Shown here: piece by piece, positions 1 to 10,608 of the stretch | How positions within the stretch are numbered: position 1 is the first letter of the stretch | How the letters are laid out: each line of letters begins with the position of its first letter | Assembly: GCA_951804985.1 (NCBI GenBank) | Contig: OX638131.1 | Span: 57,938,351-58,002,350, forward strand | Reading direction: 5' to 3' | DNA length: 64,000 nucleotides | Source of the DNA: Dryomyza anilis | Taxonomy: Eukaryota > Arthropoda > Insecta > Diptera > Dryomyzidae | The notes under the pieces: generated by a model | Told to the model about the DNA's origin: nothing | What the model saw: the letters and a program-made list of their open reading frames with translations, nothing else | Database searches by the model: none | Translations under genes and position numbers: made by a program

Positions 1-87
1 GTGTTGGCTTCTTCGTGCCCCACACTTCGCGAATTGTTACGCCAAATTCTGCGAAACGCCGACGTTTGAATTTGAAACGTCTGCCGA

Positions 88-3000
88 TCATGCACGAACG
101 TTACGCACACCACCATTTTCGCGTGTGTGTGTCCGCGTCGTGTCTCTCTCGCCGAGAGCGCCTGCGCGTCGCCGTTGATTATTTTCGCGGTGAGTTTTGC
201 CACTCTCGACCGTGGTGTATCTCTCTGTCACGGTTTGTGCGATTTGAGGTGTATTTAAGTTTTTGCGCGACGTCGCCTTCGTCACATTTTTAATGGTTTC
301 TAAAATGTTTGCGATCTTTTCCGTGCGACTTTCCATCTCCCATGGATTTAAATTGCGCTGCACCGAGCGTTGTTGCCTCATGCGACTCTGACTCGAATTA
401 TGCTCCCCTGAGCGTTGATTTTCTACGCGACATTTTAATTTATTATGCTCCCTTGAGCGTTGATTTTCCACGCGACATTTTAATTTATTATGCCCTTTTG
501 TGCGTTGATTTTTCACGCGACAATTTAAATTATTATGCTCCCTTGAGCGTTGATTTTCCACGCGACAATTTAATATATTATGCTCCCCTGAGCGTTGATT
601 TTCTACGCGACATTTTAATTTACTCGTATAGCGGACAGGAATCGTTACCCCCGGTGGCGTCGGAACCCGAAACGGATTCAAAGGTTTCGCTGCATTTTTA
701 CCGCGGTCGTTGCTACTTTGACCACTCTGTGGTGCACTTGGCTGTTGCTGTCTACGTGTTGCGGTTACCGCCGTTGCTATTTGCACCTCCTGGCGCCGTT
801 CGTCTTCGCCATCTCGATGAAACTGCTTCAGTTCCCCTACATGAACTGCTCGTGTCTTCGACTGCCCCAATCCTTTCACTCGTGCTATGACAGGCGAGTC
901 AAAGTTGATTACCCGATACGGTCCGTCGAATTTCGGTGCTAACTTCGCCGCAAATCCGTCGGCCGCCTTAGACAGGTGGTGCTGCTTCACTAGTACCAGT
1001 TCACCCACTTCTGGTTTCCATGCTCTTCGCCGTAGATTGTAGTGGCGCGCTTGATCCTGCGCCGCCCGTGCTAGTTGCCTCTTCACTAGTCCAAATACCT
1101 CTCGTAGCTCGGTTGCTCGTTCATCCCGTGTCGGTGCCTCTGCGCCTGTCCCTATAGTAACCTCGTCGTACAGTGCCTTCGGGAGTCGTGGCTCCCGTCC
1201 TTGAGTCAAATATGCCGGACTGTAGCCCGTAGTCTCAGACACACTTGTGTTGATTGCCAACGCAATCTCCGGCAACTGCTCGTCCCATCTGTTCTGCCGA
1301 TGTCCTGCCAACTGCGCTATTATTGTCTTCAGTGTCCGGTTTGCCCTCTCAGTAGGGTTTTCCTGCGGTGTGTATGGAGCCGTGAACTGCTGTCTCACGC
1401 CCATGTCCTGAAGAAACCGCCTGAACGCCTTGCTAGTAAATTGCGCTCCATTATCGGTGATAAGCACCTTAGGGACGCCATATCTCGCCAGAATACGCTC
1501 CCTAAACGCCCGCTGTAGGCTGTCACTGGTTGCCTTGCGCAATGGCACCATCTCGGTCCATTTTGAAAATTTATCGAAAAATACCAACAGCATTGTGTTG
1601 CCGTGTTTGGAGCGTGGTAGGGGACCCACAAAATCTGCACACAGCCAGGACCATGGCTCCTGAGCGATCCTGGTCAACATCTTGCCTGCAGGTTTCTGCT
1701 GCGACGCCTTGAATTTTTGGCATGATTCACAATTACGCACGTACCGTCGTATTGTCCAACTCATACCCGGCCAGAAATATCGTTTCGCCACGCGTGCGAT
1801 CGTTTTGCGGACACCCATGTGTCCCGCGGTGGCGTCATCGTGATTCTCGCGCATCACTTGTGCGCGTCGCGGTGTTGGGACGCATAGCTTCCAAGCTACC
1901 CCCTCATTGTCTTCGGTGCGTTGCGGTAGGTGCCTATACAAATTACCATCCTCTATGGCATAGTCAGGAAACTTCTCCGGCTGCTCTCGTACCTCGTTCA
2001 TGCGTCTGTCCGTCCATGGACAACGATCCTCGGTTGGTGTCTCCTCTCCGGTCTTCCTCAGTGTCTCCATCGGTTGCCTTGACAGTGCATCAGCCACGAC
2101 GTTCAGCTTCCCCTTGCGGTACTGAATGTCAAAGGTGTGCTGCTGCAGCTCTAGTGCCCAGCGCGCGATCCGCCCAGATGGGCTCTCAATGGAGTTCAGC
2201 CATTTCAGCGACAAATGGTCGGTGATGACTAGGAACCGATATCCCTCCAGGTAGGGTCGCATCTTTCTGATTCCCCACACGATGGCTAAGCACTCCTTCT
2301 CGGTCGGCGAGTAGTTTTCTTCCGCCTTATTTAATCGGCGGCTTGCGTACGCAATGACGCGCTCTTGACCGTCGATGTCTTGCGTCAGCACCGCTCCTAA
2401 TCAATAGTTGCTGGCGTCCGTCTGCAACGTGAATTGTTTTGTAAAGTCTGGGCATCCCAGCACCGGTGCCTCAGTTAACATGACCTTTAGTTGGTCAAAT
2501 GCCAGCTGCTGTTCATCTGTCCAATTGAAATGCTTTCCCTTCTTGAGTAGTTTCGTTAGCGGCTGCACCACATCTGAAAATTCTGGTACAAACCTCCGGT
2601 ACCACGAGGCGATACCTAGGCACTGGCGTAGCTCTCGTACGTTCGTCGGTGGTCGTAACTCCTGGATGGCAGCAATCTTATCTGGGTCCGTATGGATACC
2701 TTGGTTGCTCATCATATGCCCAAGATATCTGATCTCGCGTTTGAAAAAGTCACACTTTTATATGTTCAGCTGCAACTTGGCCCTCCTCAGCCGTCTGAAG
2801 ACCTCCTTCAGGTTCCTCTTGTGCTCCTCGAGCGTAGTTCCGGTGACGATGATGTCGTCTAGGTAGGCGAACGCATGCGGCTCCATGTCAGGTCCTATGA
2901 CACGGTCTAGTGCTCCCTGAAACGTCGCCGGGGCGGAGTGTAACCCAAAAGGCATCACGCGCCATTGATACAGTCCTCGGCCAGGCACTGTAAATGCGGT

Positions 3001-3849
3001 GAGCTTCTTGCTATCCTTGTCCATTGGGATTTGCCAATACCCATTCTTCAAATCCAAACTGCTAATGAATTTGGCATTCCTCAATCGATCCAAAATGTGA
3101 TGGATGCGTGGTAAGGGGTATGCGTCAGGCACTGAGTGCGCGTTCAGCTGCCTGTAGTCGATGCATAGCCGCCACTGCCCCGTCTTCTTTCTCACCAAGA
3201 CGATAGGTGCGCTATGTGGGCTCCTTGATGGCTCTATGCACCCCTTCTCGATGAGCGCGTCGACTTGCTTGTTAATAATCGCCTGCATCGCCGGATTCTT
3301 TGGAAAATAGCGCTGCTTGAGGGGGCGATCATCCTTCATAATTATTTTGTGAGTTGTGAGGTCCGTCGTCCCGCCATCACTCACAAATTTTCCGAGTTCC
3401 TCCTGTAAAAATTCATCAATGATTTCTTGTTCACTGCGTGTGTCCGGTCGCACCACTGTGCACACCGGCAGTTGTTCTGTTGACTGCGTCACTTCTCCTA
3501 AGGTAACGCTCTGTCCACCGCAACTGAAGGTGGTTCCTGCCCGCTGCAGAAAGTCCATCCCGAGGATGATGTGGTCCACCACTGTGGGTAGCACCAGTAG
3601 TGTTAAAGGGCACTCTCTATCTCCGAGTCTGCCGATCGCCACTATCTCCTCGCTAACGTGCCTGGTGGCACCATCCGCCATGCTCACCCTGACATCGGTA
3701 CTCCTACTATTAAATGGTGTGCGTATCATTTTTGCGCAAGCCTCGCTCACGAAACTCCTTGTTGCGCCTGTGTCAACTGTTGCGATCGCCAACTCGTTGT
3801 CGATGGCGATTGTAGCCACTATTCGGGTCGCTTCCTCCTTAAGCGCCAC
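88..3849 (-). pseudogene. pol: pol of element A (protease, RT, RNase H, integrase), two nonsense mutations
   Basis: One continuous minus-strand frame, interrupted only by TAA at 2,758-2,760 and TGA at 2,401-2,403. Domains in order: aspartic protease with DTGA near 3,774; RT with the YLDD active site near 2,835; RNase H starting around the TGA, including the TDH motif; integrase zinc finger with its H-H-C-C residues near 1,720-1,845; integrase core with D (CADFVG, about 1,635), D (TDNGAQF, about 1,455) and E (PTERANR, about 1,350). A C-terminal module (GFAAKLAPKFDGPYRV) follows, then an unusual basic tail with five 15-residue repeats. The polyprotein would process, copy and integrate the element. 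The TAA falls between the RT and the connection to RNase H, so the full product cannot be made without readthrough. Gag is in another frame, consistent with a frameshift-type gag-pol junction. Confidence 0.9.
388..612 (-). repeat. five tandem 45-bp coding repeats in the integrase C-terminal tail of A
   Basis: Five consecutive 45-bp units, each coding 15 residues of the pattern CRVENQRSxEHNxLN on the minus strand, with point differences between units. The last unit degenerates in its final three codons. They lie after the integrase C-terminal module and before the end of the frame at 88. The unit length is a multiple of three, so copy-number change keeps the frame open. Confidence 0.9.
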
Positions 3850-3968
3850 TGCTGGATACGGGGAGCTGTCTTTGGGACCGCCAGCCCTCGCTACTGGCTG
3901 GTCCCTTGGTAGTTTCCCGAACGGCGTCGGCAGCAGTCAACGGTGCGTACGCCTCTGCGTCCGCAATC

Positions 3969-5525
3969 CTAACAAAATACTACCTCACCATGACGGCATT
4001 CTGCCTGGTAATGTCCGTCGCGTCCGCAACGCCTGCATGCGGTCTTCGTGTTGATGTTCGTCTTGGCTGCATCATCTAGTCGCCGCTTATGCTCCTCTCG
4101 TGGCCGTGTTGTGTGTTGTGCCGGTGCGTGCCCCATCTTCTGAATAAGATCATATTCATCCGCCAAATCCACCAATTCCTCCACGGTGGAAAAGTCACGG
4201 CGCCGAATGTATAGCTGGTACTCCTGGCGGCTGTTCCTAAAAATTTTATCCAGCTCCTTCTGCTGATCATAGTGGGCATGCCTCATCATGTCCTTGATCC
4301 CGATGACATAGTCTCGAAATGTCTCCCGCGGTCGCTGCATTCGTTTGCTGATTCCAGCGTCGAGGTCCTCAAAGAAACGCGGTGGCAGGAAGAACCTCAA
4401 AAATCCTTTTTTGAATTCACTCCATACTCGCCACGGCGAGTAGTTGTTCCTGTACCATATAAGCGCTCTTCCTTGTAGCAGATCCGCCAATCCGTATGGA
4501 ACCCAATCGCAGTCAACCCCGTAGACTTGCGTCAGCTCCTCTATCCGTTCGATGAACACCAGCGGATCGCTGCTGCCATTAAAATGCACTGGCCACTTCC
4601 TCATTCGCTCCATCGCGATCTCGTATTTCACTGTTGCTCCTATGTGAGCTGCCTGCCCTTGCTGATGGACTGGCGCCGCGCCTGTCGCCGATGCCCAAGT
4701 CCGTCCGTCCGATGGCTGTGGTCCCATGACCCCGTCATATGACATATGCGCCTGTCGCGCCATATGCGCCTGTGGTGACTGCTGTGCCTGCTGCACCTGT
4801 GGTTGTTCCTGAAGTTCCTGTTGTTGCGCCAATTGCGCCTGTTGTGCCTGTTGAATTCGTTCCTCCCTGTGTATCAACTGCTGCGCCACTTGCGCCTGTT
4901 GTTGCTCTTGTTCCATCAATTGCTGCGCCAATTGTGCCTGTTGAGCCTGTTGCTGAGCCTGTTGCTCCATTTGCTGTCGTAGCTGCTGCGCCATTTGCGT
5001 GATTTGTGCCTGTTGTTGTTCCTGTTGTTTCAACTGTTGCGCCAGTTGAGTAATTTGCGCCTGGTGCGCCATTGGTGCCTGTGTCCCCGTCGTTGAAAAT
5101 GTGTATGGTGACGTCGTCCCTACCGACATTACCGGCCTAGTGACGAACGTGGGCAGTGTCCACGTCTGCTCGCTCGTTGTAAAATTTATTTTAAACTCAC
5201 CCGCAGGTAGTGTTGTTTCGCTCGTTGTCTGTCCAGTGAGTGGTACCCTCAATGATTCCTGTTCTACAGCTCCTGTCGTCGGCAATAGTGAGACACTCTT
5301 GCTGTGTCGCAGCTCCAGTTTCTAAAGCCTCTCCGTCTCATTACTGCCATAGTTTCCTTCGTTGATGAAGGCGACGAAGCTCTTCCGCACCTCCTCTACG
5401 GTGCCAGCGCCGTTGAATCCAAATTCTGCGGCGTACGTAGTTAGGTCCTCCTTCCGGAGACCATACACCCATGTCACCTTGACCATGGCTGTTCTATTTT
5501 TTTTTTCCACTCCTTTTTTTTCCAC
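3969..5525 (-). pseudogene. gag: gag of element A, one nonsense mutation
   Basis: Structural protein of element A on the minus strand. The frame starts at 5,525; an internal ATG near 5,486 (MVKVTWVYG) is an equally plausible start. It is open to a TAG at 5,322-5,324, then open again in the same frame to 3,969. The middle (about 4,740-5,090) is a glutamine-rich, coiled-coil-like repeat of the type QxxQxxQLAQQL. A capsid-like region follows (WPVHFNGSSDPLVFIERIEEL), then one CCHC zinc knuckle (CRRCGRDGHYQAEC) near the C-terminus, expected to bind genomic RNA. The next frame, pol, begins about 120 bases downstream in a different phase. Retrotransposon Gag identity is firm; the family below Ty3/gypsy is not. 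Confidence 0.85.
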
Positions 5526-5976
5526 TTATTCACTCACTGTTTTTCCCCTTTTTGGTTTTTCAATTGTTTTCACTTGGGGTTTTCTCACTTTTGTTCAGGC
5601 TTTTTTTTTTTTTTTTTATCGTTCGCGGGGTTTTCTTTCACTGTCTGTTCTCTTTTTTTTCCACTCTTCATTAGTTTTTATTTTTTTTTTTTAATTTTTT
5701 CAAAGTTTCTTTCTTTTTTTTTTCACTGTCTATATTCACTGTTCATTTTATTCACTGCATTGTTCCCCTCACTGCGACGATCGACGCTCTGCTTATATTT
5801 TCGCTGCTTTGGTTATTTTCGACGCTCTGCTTATTTTTCGCTGCTTTGCTTATTTTCGACGCGACGTGGTGTTTTATTTTTCGCTGCTTTGCTTATTTTT
5901 CGCTGCTTTGGTTATTTTCGACGCGACGTGGTGTTTTATTTGTGTGCAACTCTTTGCTTTTGCGTTGTACTGAGGG
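5526..5976 (-). other. leader of element A: homopolymer runs and short direct repeats
   Basis: No gene. On the plus strand this is T-rich with several T8-T16 runs (5,500-5,720). Four to five imperfect repeats of a TTCGCTGCTTTG-TTATTTTCGACG pattern follow at about 5,795-5,940. On the minus strand it is the untranslated leader between primer site and gag. Plus-strand frames rich in phenylalanine here reflect the T runs. Confidence 0.6.
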
Positions 5977-5994
5977 GTCCCTGCTCGGGCGCCA
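5977..5994 (-). promoter_or_regulatory. primer-binding site of element A, tRNA-Lys type
   Basis: The minus strand reads TGGCGCCCGAGCAGGGAC directly after an LTR end in ...GTTACA. This differs at one base from the well-known tRNA-Lys3 primer site of lentiviruses (TGGCGCCCGAACAGGGAC). Osvaldo and Ulysses of Drosophila are known insect elements with a tRNA-Lys primer site of this kind. It fixes the strand and the U5 boundary of this element. Confidence 0.8.
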
Positions 5995-6760
5995 TGTAAC
6001 GAGCCGGGTTCAGAGCTGGGATAGCTTAGCGGGCTCCAGTGGTCCGTACGTTACAAAATTTATAGTTGACAGGGAACCCCTCAAGACCCCTTTTCAAATA
6101 AATACGCCGTACGCCGAGATTTAATAATATATAGTAGCTCTTTATTTAAATAATTTCTTATTATATAATTAGGGTTATATGCTGCCTCTGCAGCTTAATT
6201 CATGCGTTTCGAATATGGACGCATGTGGCACTTTCTTATAGATTTCAGTATTCGGCTGGCCGCATGTGGCCGTTTCTTCAGGGTTTCAATTATGCGGTGG
6301 CCGCATGTGGCTGCTTGGAGTAATTAAGTAGGATGTCTGGTTATAGGCTGCGTCCGCAGCTCAATTCATGCGTTTTGGATATGGCCGCATGTGGCACTTT
6401 CTGATGGCCGCTTTGGTAATTGAGTAGTATGTTTTCAACCAAACTTACTCCTTGCTGGGGTTGTATTTCCGGTATGCTGTTAGTCCTGCGTGGTGTTGTA
6501 CTTCTGGTATCGCTCTGGTCCTGCGTGGTGTTATACTTCTGGTATCGCTCTAACTGTCGGTACCCATGACCAGGGCGGGAAACTGGGTCAGTCGTTAGTG
6601 ATTTTTCATGTGGTCCCGTAGAATCCGGGGCCCCATGCTAGTCCACAGTATATCCTGTAGAATCCGAGGATACACTGCCACTAGTCACTGTCGTCCGGGT
6701 CGAAGATCTTATCGAAGAGAGACCGATTTTCACTTGTGCTTCGCCTTTTATAGGCGAGCA
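5995..6760 (-). repeat. 5' LTR of element A (upstream edge unresolved)
   Basis: Lies directly upstream of the primer site on the minus strand and ends in ACA. It contains a minus-strand AATAAA (plus TTTATT at 6,141-6,146), fitting polyadenylation near the R/U5 border, and a TATA box at 6,744-6,752. Internal direct repeats sharing the GCATGTGGCACTTTCT motif occur near 6,200-6,240 and 6,360-6,400, and a second pair (TCCTGCGTGGTGTT) near 6,485 and 6,520. U3 probably continues past 6,760; I could not find its TG start. Confidence 0.6.
6744..6752 (-). promoter_or_regulatory. TATA box of LTR A
   Basis: The minus strand reads TATAAAAGG, a strong TATA match, inside the LTR about 750 bases upstream of the primer site. 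It would drive genomic RNA of element A. Position and orientation agree with gag-pol direction; start-site usage is not shown by sequence alone. Confidence 0.6.
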
Positions 6761-7084
6761 CTTGGTGAAGCGTTGGTGCATTGTAGCACGTCGTTGGTGC
6801 TTTGTTGCCCAACTATTTTGTAGCTTTGGCATGTTGGTGTGCCAAAGCTCGCTCACCACTGCGCATGTGTTAGCGATCTCCATGTCGCTTCGCTCACTAG
6901 CGCCTGTATAGTGGTGAGGCACACAGTGGTGATTTCTCTCGTTCGCTCACCACCGTGTGTGTGTAAACGACATACGTTGTAGCTTTGTTGGTGAGCTTTT
7001 GCTCCTCTGCGCCTCGTTGTTTCGGACGGCGTTGCTAGCGCCGTCGATTGGTGTCGTTGTCGCCGATATTGCGCACCGATATTG

Positions 7085-7890
7085 TGCGGTTTCATTTGCC
7101 GCCAAATGTGATCGTCACAAGACATACTTTACTCCCGCTGACTTGCGCATTGTCTACACCATCTATATTCGGCCTAAGATGGAATATAATTCGCACATAT
7201 GGGCAGGGGCAAAATCTTCTTTGGAGTTCCTGGCTGGAATCCGTGCAATATAACGTGCAATATAACGTGCAATATATTTAATAGGGGATGAAAATATTTC
7301 ATATTCTATTGGTTCTCTTGAGCACCGAAGGACCGTAGGGTGTGTAAGCCTGTTTAATAGGTATTACAATGGTAAGTGTTCGAGGGAAATACATGGCCTG
7401 ATTCCACCAGGTCATGTATTCTCTCGTTCTACTCGGGCATCGAACCAAGCCCACCCCTTCGTAGTCCACTCGTTTCTCAATAGAACTACGCATTACAGAG
7501 ATAATTCGTTCTTTAGCCTCACGATACGTTTGTGGAACAATCTCCCTGCGTTTGTTTTTCACGACATTTTTAATATTGGGAAATTTAAAGCAAACATCCA
7601 CCGACACTATCTTCGAACCAAGTCCACCCCTTCGTAGTCCACTCGGTTCTCAATAGAACTACGCATTACAGAGATAATTCGTTCTTTAGCCTCACGATAC
7701 GTTTGTGGAACAATCTCCCTGCGTTTGTTTTTCACGACATTTTTAATATTGGGAAATTTAAAGCAAACATCCACCGACACTACTCCATCTTTCCTCCTCC
7801 CTTTAACATATAATGCTTTCTTACGATCAACACTGTGCATTGCATGAATAGGGGGCATACCCTGAGCGTTGGTTAATTTGAAAAAAAAAA
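7085..7890 (+). pseudogene. LINE reverse-transcriptase 3' remnant
   Basis: Plus-strand frames code the end of a non-LTR element polyprotein: FTPADLRIVYTIYIRPKMEYNSHIWAGA at about 7,130-7,215 (RT thumb), then, after a gap and frame change, HRRTVGCVSLFNRYYNGKCS and LWNNLP...NIGKFKANIHRH (about 7,320-7,610). This order is typical of jockey- or CR1-type LINE C-termini. The piece ends near an A-run at 7,879-7,890. It is 5' truncated, contains frameshifts and has an internal 173-bp duplication. The clade is not resolved. Confidence 0.7.
7441..7786 (+). repeat. 173-bp tandem duplication inside the LINE remnant
   Basis: Two head-to-tail copies, 7,441-7,613 and 7,614-7,786, both starting CGAACCAAG, with only a few substitutions (for example AAGCCC versus AAGTCC and CGTTTC versus CGGTTC). 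The duplication repeats the last coding segment of the LINE. Confidence 0.9.
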
Positions 7891-8454
7891 AATTCACTAC
7901 ATATTTCTGGACGTATAAATAACCAGTTGGGAAGGTTAAATCACATGGGAAATTTTAAAGTAGGTGTAATTATGATAGTTAGGATTATCAATATTATAGT
8001 CGGTCTAAGCCGACTATAAATACCCTACACATATGTGTGGTTACCATTCAAAGTGATATATAGTCACCAGGGTATACAAATCCTGAAATTAACTACAAAC
8101 ATTCAATCGCTGAAGAATTTCCATTAATTTGATACCCATATTTACAAATGGGTAGGTGTACCGAATTTCGATTTTTTTTTTTTGTGAACCACAAGTTTTT
8201 TCGCCGGAAAACATTATTATCATGTATTTGAGCATGATGTCAATATATATTTGACCAAAAAAGTTTACCTAAGCACGTATACATAAAAATTGATCTTTAT
8301 ATGTACATTTTATATGAGGTATTTGAACATAAGTGGTCGGATCATAGGTCACAATGGACCGATCTCGCCATTTTTTTCGCACAGCGTAGTAATCTAAGTT
8401 ATAAGTTTCATTTATCTAGCTCTTCAATTTTAAAAGTAGTAGGGATTTCAACAG
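7891..8454. other. no gene seen; AT-rich repeat-like sequence
   Basis: No frame resembles a known protein. A 9-bp-arm hairpin (TATAGTCGG / CCGACTATA) sits at about 7,995-8,018, followed by a short palindrome CACATATGTG. Poly-T occurs near 8,172. Probably non-autonomous transposon sequence of unknown family. Confidence 0.4.
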
Positions 8455-8625
8455 ACAGACGGACAGACAGACAGACGGACATCGCTAAATCGACTCAGGA
8501 GGTCATGCTGATCAAAAATATATATATACTTTTCCATACCGGAGATGCTTCCTTCTGGGTGTTACCAAGGGCGTACCAAACTGAATATACCCTTTCACTC
8601 TTAGTGTATGGTATAAAACAAAATG
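8455..8625. repeat. dispersed insect repeat tail with CAGA/CGGA tract
   Basis: A run of AGACAGACGGACAGACAGACAGACGG type is followed by ATCGCTAAATCGACTCAGGAGGTCATGCTGATC and an AATATATATAC stretch, ending in a TATACCCTTTCAC...GTATAAAA motif. This whole arrangement is a familiar dispersed repeat in fly genomes. I recognise the pattern but not a specific family name. Confidence 0.55.
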
Positions 8626-8784
8626 TAGGTTTTTTAATACATATGTATTGAAATTTAATATAGAAAACTACATCAGTTTAGTAAAAATAAATACATATGC
8701 TTTTGGACGTAAATCAAATACATATGTATTTATTTTAAAGACATTTTTAGTAATTTTTAATACAGTATTTTTTTCGGTGTACAA

Positions 8785-9835
8785 AGCTGCCTTCGACAGT
8801 CCGATAAGAAGTCGCCTATGCGCCACCATGTCTGAGTTTGGTATACCTGCGAAACTTATAAGGCTTTGCAAGATGACCCCGAGCGACACACGTTGCGTGA
8901 GAATTATGAACAACCTCACCGATACGTTTAATACCGAACCAGGTTTTAGACAAGGCGATTCCCTATCGTGTGACTTCCTCAACCTAATAATGGAGAAGAG
9001 CAGCACAACTCCATCACAATGGCACTATATTCAACAAGAGTTCCATGCTGCTCGGGTATGCTGATGATATCGACATCATTGGGCAGAGCGTACGAGCATT
9101 CTCCAGTTTAGAGAGGGAATCGGGTCGAATGGGTCTTACGGTGAACGAGGACATGACGAAGTACCTAGTGTCAACAAACAAAGAGTCCCGGCGTCTTGGA
9201 CAACACGTCACTATTGACAACCACAACTTCGAAGTTGTGAAGGACTTCGTCTACCTAGGTACCAGCATCAACAAGGAAAACAATGTCAGCCTGGAGATTA
9301 GCCGAAGAATAACTCTTGCCAACAGGTGTTACTTTGGGCTCAGTAGGCAATTGAGGAGCAGAGCCCTGTCTCGGCGGACAAAAATTACGCTGTAAAAGTC
9401 GCTCATCATGCCAGTCCTCCTCTATGGCGCTGAGGCATGGACGCTTGCCAACACCGATGAACGAGCTTTAGGAGCGTTCGAGAGAAAGATTCTTCGGAAT
9501 ATCTAAGGCCCGATATGCGTGGAAAACGAATACATAATCAGATGGAACAACGAGCTGTATGAGCACATTGACATAGTCAGGCGCATTAAGATCCAGCGCC
9601 TACGCTGGCTTGGACATGTCGAGCGTATGGATGAAAGCGCTCCAGCAAAAAAGGTGTTCAATTCTGTACCCAGTGGTGGTCAACGTAGGAGAGGGCGTCC
9701 AAATCTCCGGTGGAGCGACCAAGTGCAAGACAACCTGACAACACTTAGAGGTCAAAACTGGCGCCAGCGCGTGCAATGCAGAAGCGACTGGCGAGGGGTA
9801 ATTGCTGCGGCCGAAACCCATCATGGGTTGTAATT
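8785..9835 (+). pseudogene. non-LTR retrotransposon (endonuclease-RT type) RT remnant
   Basis: Plus-strand pieces in order: KAAFDS...FGIPAKLIRL and FRQGDSLSCDFLNLIME (RT fingers/palm, about 8,785-9,000); YADDID, the RT catalytic box, near 9,060; YLGTSINKENNVSLEISRRI (about 9,250-9,310); LYGAEAWTL (about 9,420); and RLRWLGHVERM...RRRGRPNLRW (about 9,595-9,715). These are hallmarks of the RTE/CR1-like endonuclease-RT elements common in insects. A frameshift lies before YADD and stop codons lie near 9,393 and 9,505. The endonuclease half is missing. It is a dead, 5'-truncated copy. Confidence 0.8.
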
Positions 9836-9849
9836 GCCAAATAAGTAAG

Positions 9850-10219
9850 TGATGACCATTCGGCCGAGATGTCCAAGGCTTCTTGGATTCGCCTAGAAGG
9901 GAGAAGAGGATGTGTTCCGAGGCAAGGATAGAAATATCGTCTGCATAGCAGACATCATGCAAAACAACCTCAGTTAGTCTTCTTAGGAGATTGTTTATGG
10001 TGACGACCCAGACTAGCGGTAAGAGAATTCCGCCCTGTGGGGTACCACGTAACACCCTTTCCTTCCATTAGAGTAATATCGCCCTGCTGACAAGCGATGG
10101 ATCCGTTGCACAACATATGACGTACCCAGTGTTGAATAGTCTACGTCAAAGGAGGCAAGGGACGAAATCAGTGTGTCGGCAACTATGAAGGCTTCTAGAG
10201 GGAGTCCTTTCAGGTCCAT
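9850..10219 (-). pseudogene. R1/jockey-like LINE RT fragment, minus strand
   Basis: The minus strand codes RGTPQGGILLPL, INNLLRRLTEV and CYADDISIL (about 10,050-9,935), which are RT boxes 4 and 5 of R1/jockey-type LINEs. A preceding part, SLASFDVDYSTL, lies in another frame (about 10,150). A frameshift separates the two. Nothing of the endonuclease or zinc-finger parts is present. It abuts the plus-strand LINE end at about 9,840. Confidence 0.7.
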
Positions 10220-10488
10220 AGACCTTTCAATTTTGTAAATTTCAATTGGTCGTTAGGGACAAGGAGACATTATTTGGGATCTTTAGAATCAAACTTGGTG
10301 GGTAGGGTGATGAAGGGATCGCTAATAATATCTATGCGACACCCAATTAATTCATGTTGAGAGATCCATCATTTTTTTTTTTGTTTTTAATTAATATACA
10401 TTGTGGTATTTTAAACTTAGAGAATTCATCTGCATTACCATAATCACCAAGGAAAATATGTTTCTAGGTTGAAGGATAAGGTTGTCAA
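10220..10488. other. no gene seen
   Basis: About 270 bases without a recognisable product. A T-run lies near 10,370. It may be untranslated LINE or older repeat sequence. Confidence 0.3.
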
Positions 10489-10608
10489 GAATGGATCTGG
10501 TGGGTATTCTGCCAGAAACCATTTCAGGAAATAAATACATCTTAACGTTTTAAGACGATTTCTCTAAATGTATGTGCTGGGTGGCTATACCCGATGCGAA
10601 AGCCAACA
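10489..10608 (+). pseudogene. orphan integrase-core fragment of gypsy family B
   Basis: The plus strand codes a close match to the start of the integrase core of families B and C: DLVGILPETISGNKYI, a stop, then DDFSKCMCWVAIPDA. It includes the first catalytic aspartate. It covers a segment that is deleted from the element B copy near 19,280-19,320. Flanks are unrelated. Confidence 0.75.

Larger units (their letters stand above)
1..6760 (-). mobile_element. Ty3/gypsy LTR retrotransposon A (Osvaldo-like primer site), 3' end outside window
   Basis: Read on the minus strand, the order is LTR (U3 TATA box near 6,750), primer-binding site, A-rich leader, gag, protease, RT, RNase H, integrase, then a repeat-bearing C-terminal tail. 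This is standard Ty3/gypsy order. The 3' untranslated part and 3' LTR lie beyond base 1. The upstream edge of the 5' LTR could not be fixed, because no second LTR is in view for comparison. Three in-frame stop codons (one in gag, two in pol) show that this copy is dead. GC content is clearly higher than in the elements further right. Confidence 0.85.

Noticed and set aside
309..890. 193-codon plus-strand frame with repeats YAPLSVDFxRDxL
   Set aside because: It is the complement of the five 45-bp repeats in the integrase tail of A, where the minus strand has the conserved domains.
4739..5002. Plus-strand Ala/Pro/Val repeat frame (APVAPVV)
   Set aside because: Complement of the Gln-rich gag repeat of A; no independent evidence of coding.
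5362..5999. Phenylalanine-rich plus-strand frames suggestive of membrane proteins
   Set aside because: Caused by T-runs in the leader of element A.
5995..6056. tRNA or SINE reading of the A-box-like TAGCTTAGCGG
   Set aside because: No B box at the proper distance and no cloverleaf folding; a short motif match only.
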